Part shown: positions 1 to 9,250 of the stretch, piece by piece
Position numbering within the stretch: the stretch's first letter is position 1
Layout of the letters: every line of letters starts with the position of its first letter
Assembly: GCA_028280565.1 (NCBI GenBank)
Contig: JANQLQ010000064.1
Location: 1 to 33,301 of the forward strand
Direction: 5' to 3'
Source of the DNA: Fulvivirga sp.
Lineage (GTDB): Bacteria; Bacteroidota; Bacteroidia; Cytophagales; Cyclobacteriaceae
DNA length: 33,301 nucleotides
The notes under the pieces: generated by a model
Database searches by the model: none
What the model was told of the DNA's origin: nothing
The model's input: the letters and a program-made list of their open reading frames with translations, nothing else
Translations under genes and position numbers: made by a program

Positions 1-880
1 GCGATGACGAAAAATGATAGTTTTTTAAGCTTGTTATACCCAAAAATGGATTTTGTGAAATTTTGATTTTCATCACTTTGAAAAAGTATGTCATAGGTAG
101 GCTGGCGATGCCATTGCAGGGGCTACGAAGCTGCCCCCTCCACGAGATATACTACATGGACTTTACTACCGCTTTTCGAGTAGGGGATGGCTTCACCGCT
201 GGCCCTACAAACCAGCCCTGGGTTCGCAATGACGATAAGAACAGGGTTGTCATAGGTAACTCCGTGGGTTGGCTTCAGTGAGGAGTGAAGCGATCCTCCA
301 CTCGTGGAACGAGAACAAGGTCCATTCGCTCACCTACGAGAAGTGGGCAGCTTCGTAACCCGCCCACCGGCCCCGCCAGCCTCCCTGTGACGGTCAGTTT
401 CTTGTTTTTTCCGCCTAACTTCACCCAGTTTTTGCGAAAATGTGCTTATTCGTAATGACGATAGATAACCATCTTTTATCCCGAACTTCGGTTAATAAAT
501 TGTAATCTAAAAGTTGATGTTGGGTAACGCTTTGGTGTTTCAGCATGACGTTAAAGGAGGTCTTCAATAGGAGTGAAGGTGGTCGTTGAAATACCCACAT
601 TACAAATGCCGGCAGTTGTGCCTTATAGTACTCAATGGTCCTCCCTGTAAGCAAGGACCAGTTTGTTGCAATACCATCCAGTCAATTTTCTCGTTAATTA
701 TAACTATGTTCCTTACAGTATTTTCATACCATCGGGGTTTAAAAATAAGGACCCGAGACTCCATATTTTTACTAACGCGCATGGTTGTGATTGCTAGCTT
801 CCGACTCTTGGTATTCGGTCCTAAGCCAAAAAAACTTCACCGAAAGTTCCAAAATTGAAAATATATGCTTAAAATTGAAA
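1..880. other. Gene-free left margin
   Basis: I see no convincing gene here. The open frames begin at TTG or GTG codons, have mixed composition and resemble no family I know. The stretch holds an inverted-repeat element (listed separately) and a 15-nt direct repeat, TTCGYAATGACGATA, at 223-237 and 450-464, which suggests decayed intergenic repeats. The sequence becomes AT-rich from about 840, just before the operator pair that precedes the symporter gene. Confidence 0.6.
99..382. repeat. Inverted-repeat element, MITE-like or structured
   Basis: Two perfectly complementary blocks form symmetric 38-nt arms. AGGCTGGCG (99-107) pairs with CGCCAGCCT (374-382), and TACGAAGCTGCCC (124-136) pairs with GGGCAGCTTCGTA (345-357). 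Both blocks are separated by exactly 16 nt on each side. CCACGAG (140-146) also matches CTCGTGG (301-307). The 208-nt interior contains TTCGCAATGACG and a small hairpin around GAGGAGTGAAGCGATCCTCC (279-298), both reminiscent of the widespread CGTCATTGCGA-type intergenic repeats. No transposase and no clear target-site duplication is visible. It could be a non-autonomous element or a relic. Confidence 0.5.
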
Positions 881-915
881 TGTGTACGTGCACATTATAA
901 AAGTGTTCGAGCACT
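881..915. promoter_or_regulatory. Paired LacI-type operators before the symporter operon
   Basis: Two imperfect palindromes, TGTGTACGTGCACA (881-894) and AGTGTTCGAGCACT (902-915), each match the inferred consensus TGTGCTCGAGCACA at 11 of 14 positions. Their centres lie 21 bp apart, about two helical turns, so a dimer at each site would sit on the same face of the DNA. The pair ends 67 bp before the symporter start codon. The central CG dinucleotide is typical of LacI-family operators. Over 43 nt (880-922) it matches the minus strand of the pair before lacI (10356-10314) at 34 positions. A weak -7-like element, TAAGCTTTG, lies at 927-935. Confidence 0.7.
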
Positions 916-982
916 TTAAGAAATTATAAGCTTTGATACTGCGATTAAAAGTATCCACGGTTTAGCACCGGCTCAACGTATT

Positions 983-2806
983 ATGCAAATAAAAACCCTT
1001 GATATTCTAATTATCTTAGCTTACTTGGCCCTGTCGGTCGCGATCGGTTTTTATATTTCCAAAAGAGCTTCGAAAAACCTTCAGTCTTATTTTCTCGGGG
1101 GTAATGCTATTCCATGGTATTTGCTGGGAGTTTCCAATGCCTCCGGTATGTTTGATATTTCCGGGGTCATGTGGACGGTCACGATCTGTTTCGTGTATGG
1201 CCTCAAAAGCGCTTGGATCCCGTGGCTCTGGCCGGTATGGAACCAGGTGTTTGTCATGGTGTTCCTAGCGATCTGGCTAAGACGATCAGGCGCCATGACA
1301 GGGGCAGAATGGCTCTCTACGCGTTTCGGAAATAGTCATGGCCAGCGTTTATCCCACATCGTGGTGGTCACCTTTGCCGTGATCAGTGTGATCGGTTTTA
1401 TTGCATACGGCTTTAAAGGGGTGGGTAAATTCGCTTCCATCTTTTTTTCCTATGACTTGTCATTTTCTCTAGGGAGTATGGCTATCTCTTCTGAAAATGC
1501 CTATGCGCTCATCATTATTGCCATTACGACGTTGTACGTTGTCAAAGGTGGAATGTATAGTGTGGTGGGCACGGAGCTATTACAGTTTGTGCTCATGACC
1601 TTCGCTTGTTTTGCTATTGGATACGTGGTCATGACCCAGGTCACTGCGGAACAGATCGATCAATCTGTGCCCGCAGGTTGGAAAGATATTTGGTTCGGAT
1701 GGCAACTGGACCTGGACTGGTCTAACCTTTTACCCGCCGTAGATAACTACATCCGGCAAGACGATTTCAATTTATTCGGCCTTGTGGTCATGCTCATGGT
1801 GTTTAAAGGCATTTTTGCCTCGCTGGCAGGACCCGTTCCCAGCTACGACATGCAGCGTATACTGGCGACAAAATCTCCCAAAGAAGCCGCCCAAATGAGT
1901 GGTTTTACGATAGCGGTCTTATACATGCCCCGGTATTTGATGATTGCTGGCCTCACCGTGCTAGGGCTTGTTTATTTCAAACCCCAGCTTCTGCAAATGG
2001 GGGACAATATGGATTTTGAGATGATCTTGCCCTACGTCATCAATAATTTTATTCCTACTGGAGTCCTCGGCCTGATCTTGGCCGGGCTCATGGCTGCCTT
2101 TATGTCGACCTTCGCCGCTTTTGTAAATGCCGCCCCGGCGTATTTGGTCAATGATATCTATAAAAACTATATCAATCCGGATGCCCCTGCCAAACAATAC
2201 ATATACATGAGCTATGCGGCGTCCGTCCTCATCGTATTTGTAGGGGTATTTGTAGGTTTTTTTATTGATTCGATCGATTCTATTACCAAATGGATCGTAG
2301 CGTCGCTTTATGGTGGTTACACAGCCGCCAATGTCTTGAAATGGATATGGTGGAGGTTTAACGGGCATGGGTATTTCTGGGGAATGATCATGGGGCTGAT
2401 CGCTTCTATGGTAGTCCCCAAGGTCTTCGTGGGCGTGTTTGACCTGTACTTGTACCCGGTCATACTGGTAATCGCCCTGGCAGGGTGCCTTGTGGGCACT
2501 TACTTGACCCCTCCCGAGGATGAAGATACGCTTAAAAAATTCTACAAAACCGTACGACCATGGGGGTTTTGGAAACCGATCCATCAGAAAGTGATGGCGG
2601 AGGATCCCTCGTTTCAAGGAAATAATCACTTTGGAAGGGACGTCTTTAATGTAGTCATCGGTGTGGCTTGGCAAATGACCATGGTGGTGATACCTATTTA
2701 CTTGGTGATACGTGAGTATTACTCGCTGGGAATCAGCATTGCATTGCTTATAGCATCAAGTTTCTTGCTAAAGAAATTTTGGTGGGACAGGCTACCCGAA
2801 AAATAA
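983..2806 (+). CDS. Sodium:solute symporter family transporter
   Basis: This 607-residue, very hydrophobic protein has the pattern of the sodium:solute symporter (SSS) family, inner-membrane carriers that import sugars, sialic acids or similar solutes with Na+. I see about 13-14 membrane segments along nearly the whole length. Family-like motifs are AEWLSTRFG near residues 108-116 and GGMYSVVGTELLQF near 188-201. The length is within the family's usual range. It is the first gene of the left operon, 67 bp after the operator pair and 35 bp before the DUF4434-like gene, so it most likely brings the locus's mono- or disaccharide into the cytoplasm. The substrate cannot be read from the sequence. 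Confidence 0.9.
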   Translation: MQIKTLDILIILAYLALSVAIGFYISKRASKNLQSYFLGGNAIPWYLLGVSNASGMFDISGVMWTVTICFVYGLKSAWIPWLWPVWNQVFVMVFLAIWLRRSGAMTGAEWLSTRFGNSHGQRLSHIVVVTFAVISVIGFIAYGFKGVGKFASIFFSYDLSFSLGSMAISSENAYALIIIAITTLYVVKGGMYSVVGTELLQFVLMTFACFAIGYVVMTQVTAEQIDQSVPAGWKDIWFGWQLDLDWSNLLPAVDNYIRQDDFNLFGLVVMLMVFKGIFASLAGPVPSYDMQRILATKSPKEAAQMSGFTIAVLYMPRYLMIAGLTVLGLVYFKPQLLQMGDNMDFEMILPYVINNFIPTGVLGLILAGLMAAFMSTFAAFVNAAPAYLVNDIYKNYINPDAPAKQYIYMSYAASVLIVFVGVFVGFFIDSIDSITKWIVASLYGGYTAANVLKWIWWRFNGHGYFWGMIMGLIASMVVPKVFVGVFDLYLYPVILVIALAGCLVGTYLTPPEDEDTLKKFYKTVRPWGFWKPIHQKVMAEDPSFQGNNHFGRDVFNVVIGVAWQMTMVVIPIYLVIREYYSLGISIALLIASSFLLKKFWWDRLPEK

Positions 2807-2841
2807 ATGTAGACGATAGGTCAGATAGAGATGAGTAAAAT

Positions 2842-3843
2842 ATGGAACTAACTAGAGGTATAAAAATTACTGGGACATTCCTAGATGAAATTAGCCACGA
2901 TATCCCCCATCAAAACTGGGGAGTTCATGAGTGGGAAAAAGACTTTCAAGCCATGAAAGCCTTCGGTATCAATACGGTGATCATGATACGATGTGGCTAT
3001 AAAAAGTGGATCACCTACAACTCGGAGATCCTGCTGGGACAGGAAAATTGTTTTAGGCCTGCCATTGACTACTTAGACCTGTTCCTGCGCCTTAGCGAAA
3101 AGTACGGGATGGACTTTTATTTTGGACTGTATGATTCGGGTAATTATTGGGTGAATCAACAATATGAGAAGGAATCAGATCTGAATCGTTCTATTGTGGA
3201 TGAAGTATGGGAAAAATATGGCAAGGCCAATGCGTTTAAAGGCTGGTACATTTCCCACGAGATCAATCGTCATGTGCCGGGTGTGGTCGACAACTACGTG
3301 AAATTAGGAGAGCATTGTAAGCAGTTAACAGGATTGCCCGTATTGATCTCGCCCTACATTGATGGGAAAAAAGCGGTAGCCGCCAATAGCTCGGTATTGG
3401 CCAAAAAAGAGAGTACTTCCATTGTGCAATACGAGGAAGAATGGAACGAGGTCTTTGACAGGATCAAGCACGCCGTGGATATTGTTGCTTTCCAAGATGG
3501 GCACGTAGATTTTCATGAGCTGCAGGATTATTTCGAGATCAACCGGCGGTTATCTAAAAAGCATGGTATCCGTTGTTGGAGCAATTGCGAATCGTTCGAT
3601 AGGGATATGCCGATCAAATTTTTGCCGATCAAATGGGAAAAGATGCTCATGAAACTAAAAGCGGCCCAACAAGCCGAGGTGGAGAAAGCGATCACTTTCG
3701 AGTTTTCTCATTTTATGAGCCCCAACTCAAGTTACATCCAAGCTCATCATCTTTATAACCGTTATGTTGAACACTTTGGAAAAAGTGTAGAAACCGAAGC
3801 TTTGTTTCGTACCATCCAGCCGGGTAATTCACAAAAGGTATGA
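2842..3843 (+). CDS. DUF4434-like TIM-barrel protein, probable glycosidase
   Basis: The 333-residue protein has no signal peptide, so it is probably cytoplasmic. Its start (IKITGTFLDEISHDIPHQNW) and alternating strand-helix pattern resemble DUF4434 proteins, TIM-barrel proteins of Bacteroidota that look like clan-A glycoside hydrolases. Candidate catalytic glutamates, by inference only, are Glu140 in GWYISHEI and Glu250 in SNCESFDRD. They follow successive barrel strands, as the acid/base and nucleophile do in retaining clan-A enzymes. The stop codon overlaps the AGE-family start (ATGA), which implies translational coupling. A role acting on a disaccharide delivered by the symporter fits the position. 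No activity is assigned with confidence. Confidence 0.75.
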   Translation: MELTRGIKITGTFLDEISHDIPHQNWGVHEWEKDFQAMKAFGINTVIMIRCGYKKWITYNSEILLGQENCFRPAIDYLDLFLRLSEKYGMDFYFGLYDSGNYWVNQQYEKESDLNRSIVDEVWEKYGKANAFKGWYISHEINRHVPGVVDNYVKLGEHCKQLTGLPVLISPYIDGKKAVAANSSVLAKKESTSIVQYEEEWNEVFDRIKHAVDIVAFQDGHVDFHELQDYFEINRRLSKKHGIRCWSNCESFDRDMPIKFLPIKWEKMLMKLKAAQQAEVEKAITFEFSHFMSPNSSYIQAHHLYNRYVEHFGKSVETEALFRTIQPGNSQKV

Positions 3844-5021
3844 ACCCCGCCATTCTCCCATATGCTGAACGATACCATGCCTCCCTTCTTCATGACGTGC
3901 TGTACTTTTGGGAAAAGTACAGCATTGACCGGGAGAAAGGAGGATACTTTACTTGCTTAGACGAAGTAGGGCAGGTATACGATACGGACAAATTCACTTG
4001 GCTGCAAGCCCGTCAAGTATGGACCTTTTCCAAGCTTTATAACGAACTCTCTCAAAATGAGGCTTGGTTAGAAATTGCGGGTAGTGGGTCGGTATTCCTG
4101 GAAGGGTTTGCCTTTGATGAAAATGGAGATTGTTATTTTGCGCTGGATAGGGAAGGGAATCCTTTAGTGCAGCCTTACAATATTTTCTCCGATTGTTTTG
4201 TGACCATGGCCTTTGCTCAATATGGGTTGGCGGCCGGGGATCAGTATTACATGGAACACGCGAAACGGCTGTTTTCCCGGATTTTAGAGCGTAAAGAAAA
4301 CCCAAAAGGCATATACAATAAAGTCATCCACCAGCATAGACCATTAAAAGGCTTTGCTTTGCCCATGATCCTGAGCAACTTAGTGCTGGAGTTGGAGCAT
4401 GTGCTTTCTGAAGACCAGGTGCAAGATACCATTGCCCAGTGTGTAACGGAGATCACGCAACATTTTTTATGTGCTGAAAGTGGGCTCATTTTTGAAAATG
4501 TACTCCTGGATGGAAGCCAACATGATTCTTTTGAAGGACGCTTGATCAATCCCGGCCATGGTATTGAAGCATGCTGGTTTCTCATGGACATTGCCCAAAA
4601 AATAGGTGATACTGAATTAATGGAAAAAATGGTTTCCACCAGTCTATCCTTAATTGAATACGGGTGGGATGAACGATATGAGGGTATCTTCTACTTCTTG
4701 GACGTCAAAGGACATCCGCCCCAGCAGTTGGAGTGGGACCAGAAATTATGGTGGGTGCACTTAGAGGCGTTGATTGCCTTGGTAAAGGGCTTCAAGTATA
4801 CTGGGGATCCCAGGTGCTGGCAGTGGTTTGAAAAGCTCGATGAATATACTTGGTCACATTTTAGAGATCCCCGTGGAGGATTAGAATGGTACGGCTACCT
4901 TAACCGGCAAGGAGAGGTGCTCCTTCCGCTCAAAGGGGGGAAGTGGAAGGGGTGTTACCATGTACCACGTGCCCTGCACATCCTATCGTCTGAATTGAAA
5001 GCAATGTCTGAACAAGGGTGA
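3840..5021 (+). CDS. AGE-family sugar 2-epimerase
   Basis: This 393-residue protein belongs to the N-acylglucosamine 2-epimerase (AGE) superfamily, an (alpha/alpha)6 barrel that interconverts GlcNAc and ManNAc, or in other branches glucose and mannose at a free or terminal reducing end. The diagnostic histidines are visible: His240 in NPGHGIEACWF, His307 in KLWWVHLEAL and His374 in KGCYHVPRAL. The first and last match the catalytic pair of AGE and cellobiose 2-epimerases. There is no signal peptide, and the length is normal for the family. It overlaps the DUF4434-like gene by 4 nt and lies 7 nt before the GH92 gene. With a mannosidase next door, mannose-to-glucose conversion is as plausible as ManNAc-to-GlcNAc. 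Confidence 0.9.
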   Translation: MNPAILPYAERYHASLLHDVLYFWEKYSIDREKGGYFTCLDEVGQVYDTDKFTWLQARQVWTFSKLYNELSQNEAWLEIAGSGSVFLEGFAFDENGDCYFALDREGNPLVQPYNIFSDCFVTMAFAQYGLAAGDQYYMEHAKRLFSRILERKENPKGIYNKVIHQHRPLKGFALPMILSNLVLELEHVLSEDQVQDTIAQCVTEITQHFLCAESGLIFENVLLDGSQHDSFEGRLINPGHGIEACWFLMDIAQKIGDTELMEKMVSTSLSLIEYGWDERYEGIFYFLDVKGHPPQQLEWDQKLWWVHLEALIALVKGFKYTGDPRCWQWFEKLDEYTWSHFRDPRGGLEWYGYLNRQGEVLLPLKGGKWKGCYHVPRALHILSSELKAMSEQG

Positions 5022-5028
5022 TAATAGA

Positions 5029-7278
5029 ATGAGAACAAAGCGAAATACGACAATTTGTTTTTTGTTAAGCTTCCTTATACTCGCAGCATGTGATTATATG
5101 ACCTGTGAGCGGCAAGGTTTGGACCCACTGTCGTACGTGGACCCGTTCATTGGTACAGGAGGACATGGGCATACTTTTCCCGGTGCTACCACGCCGTTTG
5201 GTATGGTACAGCTAAGCCCGGATACACGGCTGCTAGGCTGGGATGCTTCCAGTGGCTATCACCATTCAGATTCTACGATCTATGGTTTTTCTCACACCCA
5301 CCTCAGCGGAACAGGGATAGGAGACCTAGGCGATGTGTTGTTTCTCCCTTACACCGGGGAGCAGTCTCCAACGCCCGTAGCCACCTTTAAAAAAAGTACC
5401 GAACAAGCCCGGCCCGGCTATTACAAGGTTCACCTCGAAAACTTCGATGTCAAGGCCGAACTCACAGCCTCACCTCGTGCCGGGTTTCATCGTTATACCT
5501 ACGGTCAAAACGCAGAAAAAAAACTCCTGATCGACTTAGGGCATGCGTTACAATCCGATTGGGGGCATAAAAGTACGGGTGGCTCGCTGGAACTGGTCAA
5601 TGATCGCGAGATCAAAGGGGTTACCATGACATCGGGATGGGCGTATGATCATAAGGTATATTTTCATGTAAAATTCTCATCGCCTTATGAAGTGATACAA
5701 CTGTGGACTGGCAAAACCCCGGTAGAAGGTGAAAAAGTGGACGGGGATTCCCTCAGGGCGTTTATCCGCTTTCCAACCATGGATTCCCAGCAACTGCTTG
5801 CCAAGGTAGGTATTTCTGCCGTGAGCGAAGAAGGCGCCTTAGAAAACCTGGAAGCTGAGATCGAAACATGGGAATTCGCTGCCGTACGTTCCGCTGCGGA
5901 AGAATTGTGGAGAAAAGAGCTATGTAAGATCACGGTGAAGACGAAAGACCCCGGGTTATTGAAAAGTTTCTATACAGCCCTTTACCATACCCATATGGCT
6001 CCCCGGCTTTTCCAGGATGTGGATGGGAAGTACCGCGGAATGGATAAAAAAATACACCAAGCCGAGGCAGGCTATACTAATTACACGATTTTTTCGCTTT
6101 GGGATACCTTCCGTGCTTGGAACCCCTTAATGACCATAATCAACGAAGAGAGATCGGCGAATTGGATCAATTCATTACTCAAAAAGTACGAGCAGGGAGG
6201 CATCTTACCCAAATGGCCACTGTCGGCAAATTACACGGGTACCATGGTAGGCTACCCGGCAGTAGCCGTTTTTGCCGACGCCATAGCCAAAGAAATGGGA
6301 GGTTTTGACCAGGCGCTCGCCTTAGAGGCGTCAGTACATAGCTCGCAGTACCATCCTGACCTGGGCCTGGCCGAACCTCGCGCTTCGAGGGTATCACCTC
6401 GCCATCATTACTACTTGGAAAAACACGATTATATCCCCGCGGATTCTGTCGCTTGGTCCGTTTCTTATGGACTGGAATGTGCCTACTACGATTGGTGTAT
6501 CGCGAAGATGGCTTCGCACTTAAACAAAGAGGAGCTTGCAGACCTCTATTTTGGCAGATCGCAAGCCTATAAAAACTATTTTGATCCGGGTGCCAGGCTC
6601 ACGCGGGGGAAGCTGGGCCGCGGGCAATGGAAAGAACCTTTTAGCCCTGTACAATCTGATTTTCATGGTGATTTCGTCGAAGGGAACTCGTGGCAATGGT
6701 CTTGGTTCGTACCCCATGATATCCCGGGTTTAATGGGGCTCATGGGAGGTAGTGCGGCCTTTTCAAGCCAGCTCGATGCCTTGTTTCAAGCGGATACAAC
6801 ACTGGAAGGAGAAGATATCCCGCTGGATATATCAGGCTTGATCGGCCAGTATGCTCACGGCAATGAACCAAGCCATCATGTGACACACCTTTACAATTAT
6901 GCAGGTGAACCGCATAAGACCCAACAAAGGGTGGATCAAGTCCTTTGGGATTTGTATCAGCCTACGCCGGGGGGCATCGCCGGGAATGAAGACTGTGGTC
7001 AAATGTCTGCATGGTTTGTCATGAATGCTATGGGTTTTTACCAAGTATGTCCGGGTACGCCTGTATACTCTATCGGCAGGCCATTGTTTGAAGAGGTCAT
7101 TATTGATGTGGGGGACGGCAAGCACTTCACCATCAAAGCAAACAATGTAAGCCGGGAAAATAAATATGTTCAGCAAGCCTCGCTATCCGGGCAATTGTTA
7201 GAGACCCCGTTCTTTTCACACCAAGCGCTTATGGATGGAGGTACCTTAGAACTAAATATGTCAGCAAGTTATGAATAA
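5029..7278 (+). CDS. GH92 family alpha-mannosidase lipoprotein
   Basis: The 749-residue protein is a GH92 glycoside hydrolase, calcium-dependent inverting exo-alpha-mannosidases of Bacteroidota. The N-terminus opens with the family signature DPFIGTGGHGHTFPGATTPF and GMVQLSPDTR. Glu613 in HGNEPSHH fits the general acid and Asp655 in GNEDCGQMSAW fits the catalytic base. A lipoprotein signal ends in LAAC (Cys at about residue 21), so the enzyme is membrane-anchored in the periplasm or at the surface. Length and C-terminus are complete for the family. It starts 7 nt after the epimerase gene and overlaps the next gene by 8 nt. Linkage specificity (alpha-1,2, -1,3, -1,4 or phosphomannose) cannot be decided here. 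Confidence 0.93.
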   Translation: MRTKRNTTICFLLSFLILAACDYMTCERQGLDPLSYVDPFIGTGGHGHTFPGATTPFGMVQLSPDTRLLGWDASSGYHHSDSTIYGFSHTHLSGTGIGDLGDVLFLPYTGEQSPTPVATFKKSTEQARPGYYKVHLENFDVKAELTASPRAGFHRYTYGQNAEKKLLIDLGHALQSDWGHKSTGGSLELVNDREIKGVTMTSGWAYDHKVYFHVKFSSPYEVIQLWTGKTPVEGEKVDGDSLRAFIRFPTMDSQQLLAKVGISAVSEEGALENLEAEIETWEFAAVRSAAEELWRKELCKITVKTKDPGLLKSFYTALYHTHMAPRLFQDVDGKYRGMDKKIHQAEAGYTNYTIFSLWDTFRAWNPLMTIINEERSANWINSLLKKYEQGGILPKWPLSANYTGTMVGYPAVAVFADAIAKEMGGFDQALALEASVHSSQYHPDLGLAEPRASRVSPRHHYYLEKHDYIPADSVAWSVSYGLECAYYDWCIAKMASHLNKEELADLYFGRSQAYKNYFDPGARLTRGKLGRGQWKEPFSPVQSDFHGDFVEGNSWQWSWFVPHDIPGLMGLMGGSAAFSSQLDALFQADTTLEGEDIPLDISGLIGQYAHGNEPSHHVTHLYNYAGEPHKTQQRVDQVLWDLYQPTPGGIAGNEDCGQMSAWFVMNAMGFYQVCPGTPVYSIGRPLFEEVIIDVGDGKHFTIKANNVSRENKYVQQASLSGQLLETPFFSHQALMDGGTLELNMSASYE

Positions 7279-9235
7279 CCAGGTATCTTTTTTTGAAATA
7301 TTCCCTTGGCAAAGGTTGCTCAGCTTTTGGTTAAGTATCGTAGTAGCTTGTTTAGTTATGGCTTGCCAGCAACAGCCATTGGAAATACGGCAAACGGATG
7401 TCTTGGTGATAGGAGGGGGGAGCAGTGGGGTGGCTGCCGGCATACAAGCTGCCCGGTCAGGGGCGGCCGTGATCATTGCAGAGGAAACCCCATGGCTGGG
7501 TGGAATGCTAACCTCCGCAGGGGTCAGCGCGATAGATGGTAATCACAAGCTGCCTTCCGGGCTATGGGGAGAGTTCAGGGAAAAGATCTACGAACATTAT
7601 GGAGGTGCCAGCGCCGTGGCCACCGGCTGGGTAAGTAACACACAATTCGAGCCCCATATAGGCAATAAGGCTTGGAATGAATTGGCCGATGAGCAGGCGG
7701 CTTTAACACGGTTGCATGGCTTACAGTTGGTAACAGTGCTTAAAGAAGGTAAAAAAGTGATCGGTGCGGTATTTTCGAAGAATGATGGCACCCAAATACA
7801 GGTCAACGCAAAGGTCACCATTGACGCCACAGAGCTGGGAGATGCCATAGCCATGGCCGGTGCAGAGTTTTTTCAAGGGCAAGACCCCCAATCGCTGACC
7901 GGTGAAGCTGCCGCTCCTACGGTAGGAAACGATTATGTTCAAGACCTCACCTATGTGGCCATTCTAAAAGACTATGGCAAGGGAGTCGATAAAACGATCC
8001 CGAAACCGAAAAACTATGATCCTAGTCAATTTAACTGCCTGTGCGCAGATGTTTGCGACCAGCCTGGGGACGGCCCCATAGCCTGTGATAAGATGCTTCA
8101 GTATGGCAAACTACCCAATGAAAAATACATGATCAATTGGCCGAATGACGGGAATGATTATTACGTTAATGCATTGGAAATGACCCCTGCAGAAAGAGAA
8201 ATAGCGTACCAGCAAGCGAAGGAACATACGCTATCGATGGTCTATTTTATACAGACAGTGCTTGGATATGCTCACTTAGGCCTGGCCGAAGATGAATTTG
8301 AAACATCGGATCGTTTACCCTATATCCCGTATCACCGTGAAAGCCGCAGGGTAGCCGGGGAGATGTTCCTTACGTTAGAGTCGTTAGAAGATCCTTACCG
8401 TGACCCTACACGACCACTTTTTCAATATGCCATCGCTGTTGGGGATTACCCCTTGGATCACCATCATAAGAAAAACCCTTTGGCGGTTCAAGTGGATTTC
8501 CCGGCTATTCCTTCCTTTTCCATCCCCTTTGGAGCCTTGCTTCCGCGGAACATCGAGGGAATGCTTGCCTGTGAAAAGAATATCTCGGTGAGCCACTTCG
8601 TAAATGGCGCTTCCCGGTTACAGCCTTGTGTGATCTTGATCGGACAGGCTGCCGGTGCTACAGCAGCACTTGCGGTAAAAGCAGGGATCGGACCAAAAGC
8701 AGTGAATGTACGGGAGCTACAACAGCAGCTGCTAGACGCTAATTGCTGGCTACTACCGTTTATTGATGTTTCACCGGCGAGTCCTTACTTTCAGCCACTG
8801 CAAAAACTGGGGGTAAGCAGCCTACTAAAAGGACATGGTGTACCCTACAAGTGGGCTAACCAGACTTGGATCTACCCGGATTCTGTCGTGTCTTATGGAG
8901 AATTGATCAATACGCTTGAAAAATGTACGGGTAGGTCAGTGAGCCCGGAGAAAATGCCACGCGACCTGGCCGGCACCGTAAAAGTGAAAGAAGCGATGCT
9001 GCTAATATGGAAGTGGGCCACGGATGCCCCCGCAACTCGCACCCCAAGCAACCGGGATTACCAACTAAGCTACGCGCATTTTGAATCCAACGGCTGGCTG
9101 GAATTATGGAAAGCAGGGGATGCTGATCAAGAAAAAGAACTTACTCGCAAGGACCTGGCGTTTTTCATCGACCAAGCCTTTGACCCTTTTAACCAATTGG
9201 CTGTGCCGGTTCCACGTAAAATACTTCCGGATTAG
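7271..9235 (+). CDS. FAD-dependent oxidoreductase lipoprotein
   Basis: This 654-residue protein has an N-terminal hydrophobic segment ending in VMAC, a likely lipobox, followed by an FAD-binding Rossmann motif GGGSSG (residues 48-53) and ETPWLGGMLTSAG. It matches the FAD_oxidored family (PF12831 type), often annotated as FAD-dependent oxidoreductase or, loosely, as xanthan-lyase-associated. The reaction is unknown; oxidation of a sugar hydroxyl is a guess from context. The C-terminal part (about 497-555, and again near 620-634) resembles S-layer-homology-like repeats: FIDVSPASPYFQPLQKLGV, then WIYPDSVVSYGELINTLEK. The start codon sits in the end of the GH92 gene (ATGAATAA overlap), so co-translation is likely. 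It converges on lacI with 15 nt between the stops. Confidence 0.85.
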   Translation: MNNQVSFFEIFPWQRLLSFWLSIVVACLVMACQQQPLEIRQTDVLVIGGGSSGVAAGIQAARSGAAVIIAEETPWLGGMLTSAGVSAIDGNHKLPSGLWGEFREKIYEHYGGASAVATGWVSNTQFEPHIGNKAWNELADEQAALTRLHGLQLVTVLKEGKKVIGAVFSKNDGTQIQVNAKVTIDATELGDAIAMAGAEFFQGQDPQSLTGEAAAPTVGNDYVQDLTYVAILKDYGKGVDKTIPKPKNYDPSQFNCLCADVCDQPGDGPIACDKMLQYGKLPNEKYMINWPNDGNDYYVNALEMTPAEREIAYQQAKEHTLSMVYFIQTVLGYAHLGLAEDEFETSDRLPYIPYHRESRRVAGEMFLTLESLEDPYRDPTRPLFQYAIAVGDYPLDHHHKKNPLAVQVDFPAIPSFSIPFGALLPRNIEGMLACEKNISVSHFVNGASRLQPCVILIGQAAGATAALAVKAGIGPKAVNVRELQQQLLDANCWLLPFIDVSPASPYFQPLQKLGVSSLLKGHGVPYKWANQTWIYPDSVVSYGELINTLEKCTGRSVSPEKMPRDLAGTVKVKEAMLLIWKWATDAPATRTPSNRDYQLSYAHFESNGWLELWKAGDADQEKELTRKDLAFFIDQAFDPFNQLAVPVPRKILPD

Positions 9236-9250
9236 GGCAGTACCCCTGCA

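Noticed and set aside
63-281. 72-codon open frame across the inverted-repeat element
   Set aside because: It starts at TTG and runs through repeat sequence with no protein-like conservation visible.
586-858. 90-codon open frame in the left margin
   Set aside because: It begins at TTG, has no recognisable motif, and a competing frame on the opposite strand looks equally random.
1961-2674. 237-codon open frame antisense to the symporter gene
   Set aside because: The symporter is a clear full-length family member on the other strand; the antisense frame has low-complexity, shadow-like composition.
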